Source: Bacillota bacterium (GTDB lineage Bacteria > Bacillota > Clostridia > Clostridiales > Clostridiaceae). Taken from it: 49,362 bases of DNA. The position numbers and the translations under genes are program-made. This document shows, piece after piece, positions 25,010 to 34,185 of the stretch. The notes beneath the pieces were generated by a model, which saw nothing but the letters and a program-made list of their open reading frames with translations, was not told where the DNA came from and did not search any database. Location of the stretch: positions 1 to 49,362 of the forward strand of contig JAEXLD010000123.1 of assembly GCA_023445445.1 (NCBI GenBank), in the 5' to 3' direction. The number at the start of each line of letters is the position of its first letter. Within the stretch, counting starts at the first letter, position 1.

Positions 25010-26140
25010 CTAAGATTTATTTTCACTAAATTCTCCATATTCACATCCTACATTTAGAGCTTCTACTTCATCAATTAATTTATTATTTTTATAAAGTTTA
25101 ATAGTACCCTTTCCTGTCCCACCATTCCAAAGTCTATTATGTTTTTTCAGCCCATTTGGAGCTTCATAATTAATTAATAGCATCTCTTCTTTATTACATG
25201 TAATATTTGCTATCATCTTTTTATTGCATGTTTTTTGTTCTATATACCATATAATTTCTTTATCTGTTTCTTCACATTTAAATTTAGTTCTGGTAAAAGT
25301 CCAAAACTTAGAAAAATTAAACTCATAACATTCACCTTCATAGAAAAATGCAGAAAGAAGTTTTCTATTTAATGCAAAAGGCCCTATCTTAGGTCTTCCA
25401 CCACCTATGTCGAAAACACTATTTTCTAACTTTTTCCCTGTTTTTTTACTGGTTAAATTATTTGATGATAACCATACCCATGGAGATGTGAAGTCTTTTC
25501 CCCAATTCTTATCTGCATAACCATAACAAGTATCAGGGTTTACTATATACTTTTCACCATTTAAAATCACTTCACCTTTATACTTTGTTTTCATTCCTTC
25601 TACATGCCAAAACATTTCAAACAATTGTAAACTTCTAAACAATTTACTTGCACCATATCCAACATTAAATGGAATTTGTTTATCAATATCTAAATTCCAT
25701 TCAATTGTTCCTGAATCACTCATATATTCTGGATGTTTCTTAACTTCTTCTTCACTTAAAGAAACTCTACCATAGGTTTTATTTTCTGATATATAACAGT
25801 CCTTTGCTTCTACAAAATATGGAATCCCTTTTCCAACATTTATTTTCTTCCATGCATAAAAATTATGAATTTGTTTAGAATCTTTCCCCCAGTTCCCAAC
25901 TTTAATCATCAAATAGCTAGGTTTTATTTTCTTTTCAATATTTTCCTTTAGTTGACCAAATATAGGTTCTTCTCCCCCTAAATCAGGATTACATAAGAAA
26001 AATTCAATAAAAAAGGCCTTTTCTTCTTTAGTTTCTTCATGATGAGCAGTAAATGAATGCCACCACCAATCATATCCACATTTAGCTTGACCTTTATACA
26101 ACATATATTTATTTCTACTTAAATCCTTTTTAGCAAACAT
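25010..26140 (-). CDS. Tocopherol cyclase-like protein
   Basis: 376 residues, rich in Trp and Tyr, no signal peptide. Motifs GYDWWWHSFTAHHEE, YGYADKNWGKDFTSPWVWLSSNN and FDIGGGRP are those of the tocopherol cyclase-like/CrtC-type double-lipocalin family. Plant members close the chromanol ring, but this organism should not make tocopherol, so the substrate is unknown. AGGAGGATATT precedes ATG 26140. Neighbours (a lipoprotein and a FabK-like enzyme, same strand) have separate transcripts to judge from the gaps. Confidence 0.72.
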   Translation of the reverse strand: MFAKKDLSRNKYMLYKGQAKCGYDWWWHSFTAHHEETKEEKAFFIEFFLCNPDLGGEEPIFGQLKENIEKKIKPSYLMIKVGNWGKDSKQIHNFYAWKKINVGKGIPYFVEAKDCYISENKTYGRVSLSEEEVKKHPEYMSDSGTIEWNLDIDKQIPFNVGYGASKLFRSLQLFEMFWHVEGMKTKYKGEVILNGEKYIVNPDTCYGYADKNWGKDFTSPWVWLSSNNLTSKKTGKKLENSVFDIGGGRPKIGPFALNRKLLSAFFYEGECYEFNFSKFWTFTRTKFKCEETDKEIIWYIEQKTCNKKMIANITCNKEEMLLINYEAPNGLKKHNRLWNGGTGKGTIKLYKNNKLIDEVEALNVGCEYGEFSENKS

Positions 26141-26241
26141 AATATCCTCCTATTTATAAATTATAAGTTGCCAATAGTAAAACTTCAGCAATGATAATTA
26201 TTAAAAGTTTACATTAAAATATTTTTTATTATAAAGCCTAA

Positions 26242-26739
26242 CTAATGTTCATTCAAATTGAAATTATCATCAAACTTATAAACAGATTCTGATAACTTTC
26301 CATTAACAACATAATTAATAATAAAATCTAATTCCTTATATAAACTTACTATTTCTTCCCTAGATAGCCCTCTTAAATCTAAATAATACTTTCCACTAAA
26401 AGTGTAACTAGATTCACTACCATTATCCTCGATTTCTTTAGCATAAACTAATCTTATTTTATCTTTTGTATTGAATTTATTTAGATTTAATACCTTAACC
26501 TTATTATTATCATCTCTTTTGATATTCTCTATAGAAACATCAAAAGTAAAAAGTACAAAGTCTTCTTTTACATCTCCATCTAATAATTGAACTTCTTTTT
26601 TAAGTTCAATAAAATCCTCTTCCGTTAAATCTAGATTTTCTGCTTTAAATGTTCGTCTAGGCATTTTATCTAAACATCCTGTTAAAATAATAAAAGTCAT
26701 AAAAAAAACTAATACCACTATACCTCTTCTTTTTCTCAT
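26242..26739 (-). CDS. Lipoprotein of unknown function
   Basis: 165 residues. A signal peptide with lipobox ILTGC (cysteine 22) predicts membrane anchoring outside the cell. The rest is acidic and shows no family I know; YLDLRGLSREEIVSLYKELDFI near the end looks helical. AAAGGAGATATA precedes ATG 26739. Its upstream region is the second copy of the duplicated intergenic block. Confidence 0.7.
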   Translation of the reverse strand: MRKRRGIVVLVFFMTFIILTGCLDKMPRRTFKAENLDLTEEDFIELKKEVQLLDGDVKEDFVLFTFDVSIENIKRDDNNKVKVLNLNKFNTKDKIRLVYAKEIEDNGSESSYTFSGKYYLDLRGLSREEIVSLYKELDFIINYVVNGKLSESVYKFDDNFNLNEH

Positions 26740-26861
26740 ATTATATCTCCTTTAATTTAGCCTATATAATTTTTTAAAATCTTCTCCTTTATATAATTTA
26801 ATTGCCCTTTCATTAAACTTTCTACTGTGTTAATTACTTCTATTTTAATAATTTATATAAT

Positions 26862-26965
26862 TAATTGTAATATAATTCCCATAAAATTGTAATTAATCAT
26901 AAAGAGTTGTTTATTTAATATAAAAAGAGATATGAAATTAGTTATTAAAACTTCATATCTCTTGT
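26862..26965. repeat. Duplicated intergenic block, copy 2 (with terminator)
   Basis: Counterpart of 24886-24985. The hairpin AAGAGATATGAA/TTCATATCTCTT (26925-26963) ends in a T run on the minus strand and should terminate the FabK-like gene. Both copies lie between a minus-strand gene end and the next gene's start. Confidence 0.6.
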
Positions 26966-26991
26966 ATACTATTATCCTTACTTGATGATGT

Positions 26992-27930
26992 TTATCTAAG
27001 ATTTATTTTTCCTAAGGCTTTTAAAACTTCATTAGCCTCTGATATCATAGATTCTATAGTTTCTTCTACAGATGTAATTTTATTTATTAATCCTGATATT
27101 TGTCCTGTCATTACAGAACCATTTTCTATATCTCCATCTATAGCTGCTTTTCTAAGTGCACCTGTCCCTAATTTTTCAAATTCTTCTCTACTGGCTCCTC
27201 TTTTTTCTAATTCTAAAAATTTTATTGTCATAGGATTTTTTATACCTCTAACTGGAGCCCCTAAACTTCTTCCTGTAACTACAGTGTCTGAATCTCCACA
27301 TTCTATAACTGCATTTTTAAAATTCTCATGAACCTCACACTCATTTGTTGCTATAAATCTTGTCCCTACTTGAACTCCTTGGGCTCCTAGTGCAAGAGCT
27401 GCTACTATTCCTCTTCCATCAGCTATTCCACCTGCTGCTACTATTGGAATACTTACTGCATCAACAATTTGAGGAACAAGAGCTAAAGTAGTACTTTCTC
27501 CAACATGTCCACCTGCTTCTGTTCCCTCTGCTATAAGTGCATCAGCACCTATGTCTTCCATTTTCTTTGCAATCTTTACATTTGGTATTACAGGTATAAC
27601 AATTATTCCAGCTTCCTTCCACATATTCATATATGGTGCTGGTGTTCCAGCTCCAGTTGTAACTACCTTTACCTTTTCTTCAACAACGATTCTTGCTATT
27701 TCTTCTTTATTTGGATGCATAAGCATCACATTTACTCCAAAAGGCTTGTCTGTTAATCTTTTACATTTTCTTATTTCGTCTCTTATTCTATCTGTAGTAA
27801 AGCCTCCACTAGCAATAATACCTAATCCTCCAGCATTTGATACAGCTGCTGCTAAATCAGCTGTAGCTATTTGTGCCATAGCTCCTTGAATTATTGGATA
27901 CTTAATTCCCAATAATCTTATTAAATTCAT
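26992..27930 (-). CDS. fabK: FabK-like flavoprotein (enoyl-ACP reductase / nitronate monooxygenase family)
   Basis: 312 residues, FMN-binding TIM barrel. IKYPIIQGAMAQIATADLAAAVSNAGGLG, GTEAGGHVG and AAGGIADGRGI are the usual FMN and substrate motifs. Length and sequence fit FabK enoyl-ACP reductases, which reduce the double bond in fatty acid synthesis; 2-nitropropane dioxygenases share the fold. It stands alone, outside any fab cluster, so a nitronate or other role is possible. AAGGAGG is 8 bases before ATG 27930; TTG 27936 is too close to it. Confidence 0.78.
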   Translation of the reverse strand: MNLIRLLGIKYPIIQGAMAQIATADLAAAVSNAGGLGIIASGGFTTDRIRDEIRKCKRLTDKPFGVNVMLMHPNKEEIARIVVEEKVKVVTTGAGTPAPYMNMWKEAGIIVIPVIPNVKIAKKMEDIGADALIAEGTEAGGHVGESTTLALVPQIVDAVSIPIVAAGGIADGRGIVAALALGAQGVQVGTRFIATNECEVHENFKNAVIECGDSDTVVTGRSLGAPVRGIKNPMTIKFLELEKRGASREEFEKLGTGALRKAAIDGDIENGSVMTGQISGLINKITSVEETIESMISEANEVLKALGKINLR

Positions 27931-28161
27931 CTCCAATTCCTCCTTAGTACTTAAATTTATTAATACAAAATTATACTGTAACCTTCTATTAATTTTAACC
28001 TTATGTAATTGTTATCATTTATATTTATTATATCACATCTTAATATTTATTTACTTTTGGATTTATTATTTTTTATTTTAATTATATTCCATAATATGAT
28101 ACTATCTATAATAACTAATATAGATATACATTTAAATTATTATAGAAAGAAGGTAGAATTT

Positions 28162-28287
28162 ATGAAAATAAATATTTTATTATTTATAATCTTTTTTATT
28201 GATGGATCACCTCTATTAGTATTATCATTATTTCTTAAGAATAGGGATTTCATATATATGCTCCTTTATTCAATTGGCTTTTTGTAG
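28162..28287 (+). CDS. Possible 41-residue membrane peptide
   Basis: A short frame opening MKINILLFIIFFIDGSP, with two hydrophobic stretches, has GAAGGTAG six bases before ATG 28162. It overlaps the end of the convergent ATC-hydrolase-like gene by 22 bases. It matches no family I know and may be chance or a remnant. Confidence 0.25.
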   Translation: MKINILLFIIFFIDGSPLLVLSLFLKNRDFIYMLLYSIGFL

Positions 28288-28886
28288 TGACAATCACATA
28301 CTTCTCCACCACTTGCAATTGTAGTTTCTCTCGAAAAAATCGTATTAGTATATTTCGCCATTTCATAATCATATGAACATAATGCAGGAACTATATCAAA
28401 TATTCCTAGCTTTTTGAATAAATCGCATATTCCACATTTATCAAAGATAGCATCAAAACTGTCTATATTTTCTCCATAATAGAATTTGTATCTCCATGTG
28501 TATGGGTTTGTTGCCTTATTACTTTTTATAGACTGTTTTAATTGATTTTTTTGATATTTTTTTGTAAAATTCTTAGTATTTTTTAAAATAATCATCATTA
28601 TTTTATTATCATTCATTGACTTACTATAAAATTTTTCAACCACTTTTACATCAGCTTTTTCTGGTAATGAAAGATAAATTGCTGCAAGTTGAGCCGCACT
28701 AAGAATATTAACTAAAAGAACATCATTCTTTTCAAACTTTGGAATCTCGCTAACTATTTCTTTATATTTTAACCTTGCAGCTTTAATTAATTTCTTAGGA
28801 TCATCTATATCAAACATCACTAAATTATTGCGAAAACTTTTTTCAAATACCTTCCATATTACCATTGGTATAGGATAACAATTCAT
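28266..28886 (-). CDS. L-2-amino-thiazoline-4-carboxylic acid hydrolase-like protein
   Basis: 206 residues. The C-terminal half carries the family pattern: FDKCGICDLFKKLGIFDIVPALCSYDY, then SRETTIASGGEVCDCHYK, with conserved cysteines. The family is named for the Pseudomonas enzyme that opens a thiazoline ring to S-carbamoylcysteine; most clostridial members are uncharacterised. GGAGATGA precedes ATG 28886, which I prefer to TTG 28904. No cysteine or thiazoline pathway genes are close. Confidence 0.7.
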   Translation of the reverse strand: MNCYPIPMVIWKVFEKSFRNNLVMFDIDDPKKLIKAARLKYKEIVSEIPKFEKNDVLLVNILSAAQLAAIYLSLPEKADVKVVEKFYSKSMNDNKIMMIILKNTKNFTKKYQKNQLKQSIKSNKATNPYTWRYKFYYGENIDSFDAIFDKCGICDLFKKLGIFDIVPALCSYDYEMAKYTNTIFSRETTIASGGEVCDCHYKKPIE

Positions 28887-29050
28887 ACAATCATCTCCAT
28901 TCAATAAATTACTATTTATTCCTCTATTTTAATTATATCATGTTGCAGATGAACATCTCTAAAAAGAAAAAAATCAATCATAAGATTGATTTACTATTTA
29001 TTTCTCTTTTAATTTACACTTTTTTCATTTAATTATATGAACTATATTTA

Positions 29051-29097
29051 ATATTTATAAGAAGCTAGAATTAAAAATTCTAGCTTCTTATAAATAT
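29051..29097 (-). terminator. Long terminator of tRNA-Leu
   Basis: Perfect 20-bp stem (29051-29070 with 29078-29097) and a 7-base loop starting at the last base of the tRNA CCA end. Confidence 0.8.
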
Positions 29098-29182
29098 GGT
29101 GCAGATGGCGGGACTTGAACCCGCACGAGGATTCCCCCGTCACCCCCTCAAGATGATGCGTCTGCCATTCCGCCACATCTGC
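29097..29182 (-). tRNA. tRNA-Leu (anticodon GAG)
   Basis: 86 bases on the minus strand, CCA encoded. The acceptor arms GCAGATG and CATCTGC pair, the T loop GGTTCAAGTCC is present, and the long variable arm (GACGGGGGAATCCTCGT) marks a class II tRNA. The anticodon loop TTGAGGG gives GAG, which reads CUC and CUU. This is the species that should pair with the CTC specifier of the leuA T-box. Confidence 0.95.
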
Positions 29183-29297
29183 ATATACATATTTTATATT
29201 TTAGTTTATTATATTATATATTTCAATATATAATAAGTATATTGTGATATAATCTTTAAATAAACTTATAGAATCAAAAGAAAAGGAGATCCTTTTA

Positions 29298-29825
29298 ATG
29301 AAATGTATATCAATTTCAGGTCCTGCTGGACATGGTAAAGACACTCTTGCCAAAAAAATAAAATCTATACTTGAAGCTAATGAAAAAAAAGTGTTTATAA
29401 TTCATTATGCTGATTATTTAAAAATGATTGCTACTGAAGTCTATAATTGGAATGGTATTAAAGATGAAGTAGGAAGAGATATCCTACAAAAATTAGGTGA
29501 TAAAATGAGATCACAGGATAAAATGTTTTTAATTAACGAGTTAATTAAAATACTTAACTTAGTGAAAGATGATTTTGATATTGCTATAATTCCTGATGCA
29601 AGATTTCCAAAAGAAATAGACTGCTTAAAAGATATAGGAAAAACCATATCAATTCATATAACTAGAATGGATTACACAAATAATTTAACTAAAGAACAAA
29701 ATAATCATTCAACTGAAAGAGCTCTTGATGATTATTCTTATGATTATAATATACTAACATATACAAATAAAGAAATACCTGAAATAGACCTAATTATAAA
29801 AGACATTTTACAATCTTCAAATTAA
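29298..29825 (+). CDS. P-loop deoxynucleoside monophosphate kinase-like protein
   Basis: 175 residues. The P-loop is GPAGHGKDT at the N terminus; IIPDARFPKEID fits the Walker B/lid side of phage-type deoxynucleotide monophosphate kinases (T4 gene 1 like). Such proteins phosphorylate dNMPs and occur in both phages and bacterial genomes. No other phage genes are close. AAAAGGAGA precedes ATG 29298. Monocistronic. Confidence 0.72.
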   Translation: MKCISISGPAGHGKDTLAKKIKSILEANEKKVFIIHYADYLKMIATEVYNWNGIKDEVGRDILQKLGDKMRSQDKMFLINELIKILNLVKDDFDIAIIPDARFPKEIDCLKDIGKTISIHITRMDYTNNLTKEQNNHSTERALDDYSYDYNILTYTNKEIPEIDLIIKDILQSSN

Positions 29826-29851
29826 TAATTATAATTGCTATAATTCTATAT

Positions 29852-29888
29852 AAAACAAAAAGGAGCTATCGCAGTTCCTTTTTGTTTC
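29852..29888. terminator. Bidirectional terminator
   Basis: ACAAAAAGGA-g-CT pairs with AG-t-TCCTTTTTGT, with T/A tracts on both sides, between the kinase (+) and the ABC exporter (-). Confidence 0.8.
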
Positions 29889-29907
29889 AATTTATTTATT
29901 AATTATT

Positions 29908-31710
29908 TTATTCTTTATCTGATTCAAATTGGCTATTATAAAGATCAGCATAGAATCCACCTTTTTCAAGTAATTCTACATGATTTCCACTTTCAATAAC
30001 ATCTCCATCTTTCATTACTAAGATTAAATCAGCATTTTTAATTGTTGATAATCTATGTGCAATAACGAAAGATGTTTTTCCAACAGTAAGCTTATCCATA
30101 GCTTCTTGAATTAATATTTCTGTTCTTGTATCTACTGAGCTTGTTGCCTCATCTAATATTAGAAGAGGTGCATTTTCAATCATAGCTCTTGCTATTGTTA
30201 TAAGTTGCTTTTGTCCAGCTGAAAGATTTGTCTTGTCATCTAATATAGTGTCATAACCATGAGGTAAAGTCATTATAAAGTGATGAATTCCAACGGCTTT
30301 ACAAGCTTTTATTATTTCTTCATCTGATACACCAGTTTTATTGTAAACTATATTATCTCTTACTGTACTTTCAAATAACCAAGTATCTTGAAGTACCATA
30401 CAGAATAAGTCATGAACATTTTCTCTAGTAATAGATTTAGTATCTACTCCATCTATTAAAATTTGTCCTGAATTTAATTCATAGAATCTCATAAGTAAAT
30501 TAACTATAGTAGTTTTACCTGCTCCTGTTGGCCCAACTATAGCAACCTTTTGACCTGCTTTAGTCTTAACTGAGAAATCCTTTATTATTATTTTATCCTC
30601 ATTATATCCAAATCTAACATTTTTAAATTCAACATTACCTTTAATATTTTCTAAAACTGTAGTCTTCTCTGATTCATCATCAAGTTCTGGTTGTTTTAAG
30701 AAATCAAATACTCTTTCAGCAGCAGCTGCAGCTGATTGTAAACTTGTTGCTGCTTGCCCTAATTGTGATAATGGTTGAGTAAATAGTCTTATATATATCA
30801 TAAATGCTACTATAACACCAAATTCTATTTTACCATCAAAGGCAAGAACAGCACCAACTACACAAACTGCTACATATCCAAGGTTTCCAACGAAAGCCAT
30901 AACTGGCATCATTAGTCCTGATAAGAATTGTGCATTTCTTGCACTTTCAAACAGTCTATCATTTGTTTCTTCAAACTTATCTATAGCATTATTTTCACCA
31001 TTATAAACTTTAACTATATTATGAGCAGAATATATTTCTTCAATATGTCCATTTATTTTTCCAAGTTCTCTTTGTTGAGAAGCAAAGTATTTTTGTGATT
31101 TACCCATTATAAACATCATAAGAGCAAATCCAATTACTGTAGCTAATATCGCTGCTATACTCATTAAAACATTTGTTTTAAGCATCATTATTAATGAACC
31201 AGCAAATAAAGTTACAGCTGAAACTAAAGTTCCAACACTTTGGTTCATGCTTTGTCCAACTGTATCAACATCATTAGTTACACGACTTAAAATCTCTCCA
31301 TGACTAGTTGAATCAAAATACTTTAATGGAAGTTTATTCATTTTTTCTGAAATATCTTTACGTAACTTATTAGCTATCCTTTGAGTTACTGTTGTTAATA
31401 TAAATTGTTGTCCGTAAGAAAGTAATGAAGCTGATATATAGAATGCTACTAATATCATACCTATCCTTCTTACTTCAGTTAAATCAATTTCAGTCATTAT
31501 GCCTTGCATAATTACATTTGTTATTTCTTTTAATTTGTCGGGTCCTAATATCGTAAATACTGTTCCCCCTATAGCACATATAATAGCTATTATCATAAAT
31601 GCAACATAGGATTTTGAATATTTTAAAAGCTTAACCCATGTTCCCTTTAAGTCTTTTGCTTTTTGTGGTTTTCCACCCATTCCCATTCCTGGTCCGCCAT
31701 GTCTACTCAT
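29908..31710 (-). CDS. ABC exporter half-transporter (second subunit)
   Basis: 600 residues: about six membrane helices (residues about 30-330), then an ATPase with Walker A GPTGAGKTT, signature LSAGQKQLITIARAM and Walker B LLILDEATSSVD. The catalytic glutamate is present, so this is the active site-bearing half. The N terminus is Gly- and Met-rich (RHGGPGMGMGGK). AGGAGG inside the previous gene serves ATG 31710, with 8 bases of overlap. With its partner it forms a heterodimeric multidrug-type exporter under the MarR protein. Confidence 0.9.
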   Translation of the reverse strand: MSRHGGPGMGMGGKPQKAKDLKGTWVKLLKYSKSYVAFMIIAIICAIGGTVFTILGPDKLKEITNVIMQGIMTEIDLTEVRRIGMILVAFYISASLLSYGQQFILTTVTQRIANKLRKDISEKMNKLPLKYFDSTSHGEILSRVTNDVDTVGQSMNQSVGTLVSAVTLFAGSLIMMLKTNVLMSIAAILATVIGFALMMFIMGKSQKYFASQQRELGKINGHIEEIYSAHNIVKVYNGENNAIDKFEETNDRLFESARNAQFLSGLMMPVMAFVGNLGYVAVCVVGAVLAFDGKIEFGVIVAFMIYIRLFTQPLSQLGQAATSLQSAAAAAERVFDFLKQPELDDESEKTTVLENIKGNVEFKNVRFGYNEDKIIIKDFSVKTKAGQKVAIVGPTGAGKTTIVNLLMRFYELNSGQILIDGVDTKSITRENVHDLFCMVLQDTWLFESTVRDNIVYNKTGVSDEEIIKACKAVGIHHFIMTLPHGYDTILDDKTNLSAGQKQLITIARAMIENAPLLILDEATSSVDTRTEILIQEAMDKLTVGKTSFVIAHRLSTIKNADLILVMKDGDVIESGNHVELLEKGGFYADLYNSQFESDKE

Positions 31711-33475
31711 CTTCAAGCTCCTCCTTTGAAAGTTGTGAGTATGCTATTTCTTTATATACTTCACAAGTCTTTAGAAGTTCCTTATGTTTGCCTATTCCAA
31801 CTATCTTTCCTTCATCCAATACAACTATCTTATCTGCTTCTTTAATTGTACCAATTCTTTGAGCAACAATAAATTTAGTAATACCACTAGTTTCCTTATT
31901 TAAGGCTGATCTTAATACCTTATCAGTTCTATAGTCTAAAGCAGAGAATGAATCATCAAAAATATAAATTTCAGGATCTCTATTAATAGCTCTTGCAATT
32001 GATAGACGTTGTTTTTGTCCACCTGAAAGATTTGTTCCTCCTTGAGAAACTTTACTTTCATATTGCTTATCAAGTTTTTCTACAAAGTCTTTACCTTGAG
32101 CGATTTCAATAGCTCTCTTAACTGCTTCTATTCCTTGTTCTTGCTTTCCATTATCTCCATAAGAAACATTTGATTCTACAGTTCCACTAAACATTGTAGT
32201 TTTTTGTGAAACATATCCAATTTTATTTGTTAAATAATTCTTATCATATTCTTTTACATTAACTCCATTAACTAATAATTCTCCTGAAGTTACATCATAA
32301 AATCTTGGAATTAAGTTAATTAATGTTGATTTTCCTGAACCTGTTGAACCTATAAATGCAATAGTTTCACCCTTATTAACTTTAAAGTTTATGTTTTCTA
32401 GAACATAATCAGTTGAACTATCTGCATCTGGATATTTAAAACTAACATTTCTAAATTCAATTTCACCAACATGATCTTTTTCATCTGATGTACGAGTTCC
32501 ATTTTTTATTAAAAGTGGTGTTTCTAATACTTCGTTAACACGTTTAGCAGCTACTTGAGCTCTAGGAAGCATTATAAATACTATTACTAACATCATAAAT
32601 GCCATAACTACTTGTATTGCATAGGAAGAGAAAACTATCATATCACTAAATACTGAAACTCTATCCATTCCAGAAGCATTATTTATTAAATAAGCTCCTA
32701 TCCAATAAATAGCTAAGGTTAAACCACTCATTATTGTTTGAATTGAAGGCATAAGTACCCCCATAGTTCTTCCTGTAAATATATTAGTTTTGGTTATTGC
32801 ATTATTTGCATCTTCAAACTTGTTTTCTTGATATTCTTCTGCGTTATAAGCTCTTACAACTCTAATACCTGTTAAATTTTCTCTTGAAACTCTATTTAAA
32901 TTATCTGTTAAAGTTTGAATTATTTTAAACTTAGGTAATGCTAAGGTAAATACTATTCCTACAATTAAAAGTAATGCAAGCACTCCTACTGCTGTAGCAG
33001 TTGTCCATTGCCAACTCTTACTTGAAATCTTTGTTATGGCCCAAATAGCTGTAATTGGCGCTTTAATTATTACTTGAAGTCCCATAGCTATTATCATTTG
33101 GATTTGAGTTATATCATTTGTTGAACGAGTTATTAAACTTGGAATAGAGAATTTATTTATTTCACTCATTGAAAATGATTCAACTTTTCTAAATACATTA
33201 GAACGTAAAGTTCTTGAAAGTCCAGCAGCTATGCCTGAAACAAAGTATCCAACTATAATAGTTGCCACTAAACTACCCAATGCACATAAAAGCATATATC
33301 CTCCAGCCTTCCAAATTTCAGACATTTCAGAACCTGGAGTTTGTACTAATTTTGTTATATCAGACATATAATCCGGCAATTTTAAATCAAGCCAAACTTG
33401 AGCTACTATAAATACTAAACTAATTAAAACTATTAACCAGTCTTTTGATTTTAAATATTTAAAGATTTTTAACAT
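31703..33475 (-). CDS. ABC exporter half-transporter (first subunit)
   Basis: 590 residues: membrane domain (about 10-310) and ATPase with Walker A GSTGSGKST, signature LSGGQKQRLSIARAI. Walker B reads IYIFDDSFSALD, with Asp in place of the catalytic Glu, which is typical of the degenerate site in heterodimeric exporters. AAAGGAGC is the site for ATG 33475; the longer frame back to 33553 has no ribosome site. It follows marR by 99 bases. Confidence 0.9.
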   Translation of the reverse strand: MLKIFKYLKSKDWLIVLISLVFIVAQVWLDLKLPDYMSDITKLVQTPGSEMSEIWKAGGYMLLCALGSLVATIIVGYFVSGIAAGLSRTLRSNVFRKVESFSMSEINKFSIPSLITRSTNDITQIQMIIAMGLQVIIKAPITAIWAITKISSKSWQWTTATAVGVLALLLIVGIVFTLALPKFKIIQTLTDNLNRVSRENLTGIRVVRAYNAEEYQENKFEDANNAITKTNIFTGRTMGVLMPSIQTIMSGLTLAIYWIGAYLINNASGMDRVSVFSDMIVFSSYAIQVVMAFMMLVIVFIMLPRAQVAAKRVNEVLETPLLIKNGTRTSDEKDHVGEIEFRNVSFKYPDADSSTDYVLENINFKVNKGETIAFIGSTGSGKSTLINLIPRFYDVTSGELLVNGVNVKEYDKNYLTNKIGYVSQKTTMFSGTVESNVSYGDNGKQEQGIEAVKRAIEIAQGKDFVEKLDKQYESKVSQGGTNLSGGQKQRLSIARAINRDPEIYIFDDSFSALDYRTDKVLRSALNKETSGITKFIVAQRIGTIKEADKIVVLDEGKIVGIGKHKELLKTCEVYKEIAYSQLSKEELEDE

Positions 33476-33574
33476 GTTTATTGCTCCTTTTATTATTATT
33501 TTGCTAACATATCTTAAGTTTATTATATTTGTTAGGAACCTAATTGTAAGCACCCTAACTACTTAGATAAAAAA

Positions 33575-34009
33575 TTATTCAATGTTTCTTTTAAATTTAC
33601 TAATAATTTCAACAAACATTTCTAACTCTTCATCTGATACACCTTTTGTAATTGTATCTTCAAATTTTATCATTTCTGTTATAATGTGGGTATTAACTTT
33701 TTCACCCAAATCAGTAAGAACTATTTTTTTTAATCTTGCATCATAAGATACATTTTCTCTCGTTATTAAATTGTTTTTTTCCATTGATTGGAGTATACCA
33801 GTAACTGTAGATCTTCTTATAGTGAAAATTTCTTCAATATCCTTTTGGAAGACATCCTTTTTCTTATTCTTACTAAGATAATTAATAATCATCCCTTGAA
33901 TGTCAGAATATTGATCACAATTGGCAGTAACTGCTGATCTATAAATATATCTTTTAATAAGATTTGAAATAGATCTTATTTCATAAGCAACCATAACTTT
34001 TCTATTCAT
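33575..34009 (-). CDS. MarR-family transcriptional regulator
   Basis: 144 residues with the winged helix of MarR proteins (FQKDIEEIFTIRRSTVTGILQSMEKNNLITRE, then SYDARLKKIVLTDLGEKV). Members repress efflux genes until a ligand binds. It is the first gene before the two ABC half-transporters and most likely controls them and itself. GAGGGAATTGA precedes ATG 34009. Confidence 0.88.
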   Translation of the reverse strand: MNRKVMVAYEIRSISNLIKRYIYRSAVTANCDQYSDIQGMIINYLSKNKKKDVFQKDIEEIFTIRRSTVTGILQSMEKNNLITRENVSYDARLKKIVLTDLGEKVNTHIITEMIKFEDTITKGVSDEELEMFVEIISKFKRNIE

Positions 34010-34040
34010 TCAATTCCCTCTTTTATTTTATAATAAATAA

Positions 34041-34069
34041 ATTATAGTTTCTATGTTGAAATATGTCAA
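34041..34069 (-). promoter_or_regulatory. SigA promoter of marR-ABC exporter
   Basis: On the minus strand TTGACA (34069-34064), 17-base spacer, TATAAT (34046-34041), a full consensus match. Repression by the MarR protein is needed to keep such a strong promoter low (inference). Confidence 0.88.
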
Positions 34070-34139
34070 TATTTATTACATTGTCTAAGTAAATTTTAGT
34101 TTAGTTAGAGAATTTAATTATCTTAAATGTACTATACAA

Positions 34140-34180
34140 AAATAAGGAAGGAATTTATTTGAAAATTCCTTCCTTATTTT
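34140..34180 (-). terminator. Terminator of the tre operon
   Basis: AAATAAGGAAGGAATT pairs with AATTCCTTCCTTATTTT (34164-34180) around a short loop, just before the treC stop. A/T tracts on both sides. Confidence 0.8.
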
Positions 34181-34185
34181 ATTAT

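Noticed and set aside
27505..27889. Two open frames on the plus strand inside the FabK-like gene
   Set aside because: Low-complexity Cys/Ser/Tyr-rich translations antisense to a well-supported gene, without ribosome sites.
29298..29825. Prophage remnant suggested by the phage-type nucleotide kinase
   Set aside because: No integrase, structural or lysis genes nearby; the tRNA-Leu next to it is intact and I found no repeated attachment core.
31638..31862. Two short plus-strand frames across the junction of the ABC exporter genes
   Set aside because: Antisense to two strong coding regions, no ribosome sites, low-complexity Ser/Phe-rich products.
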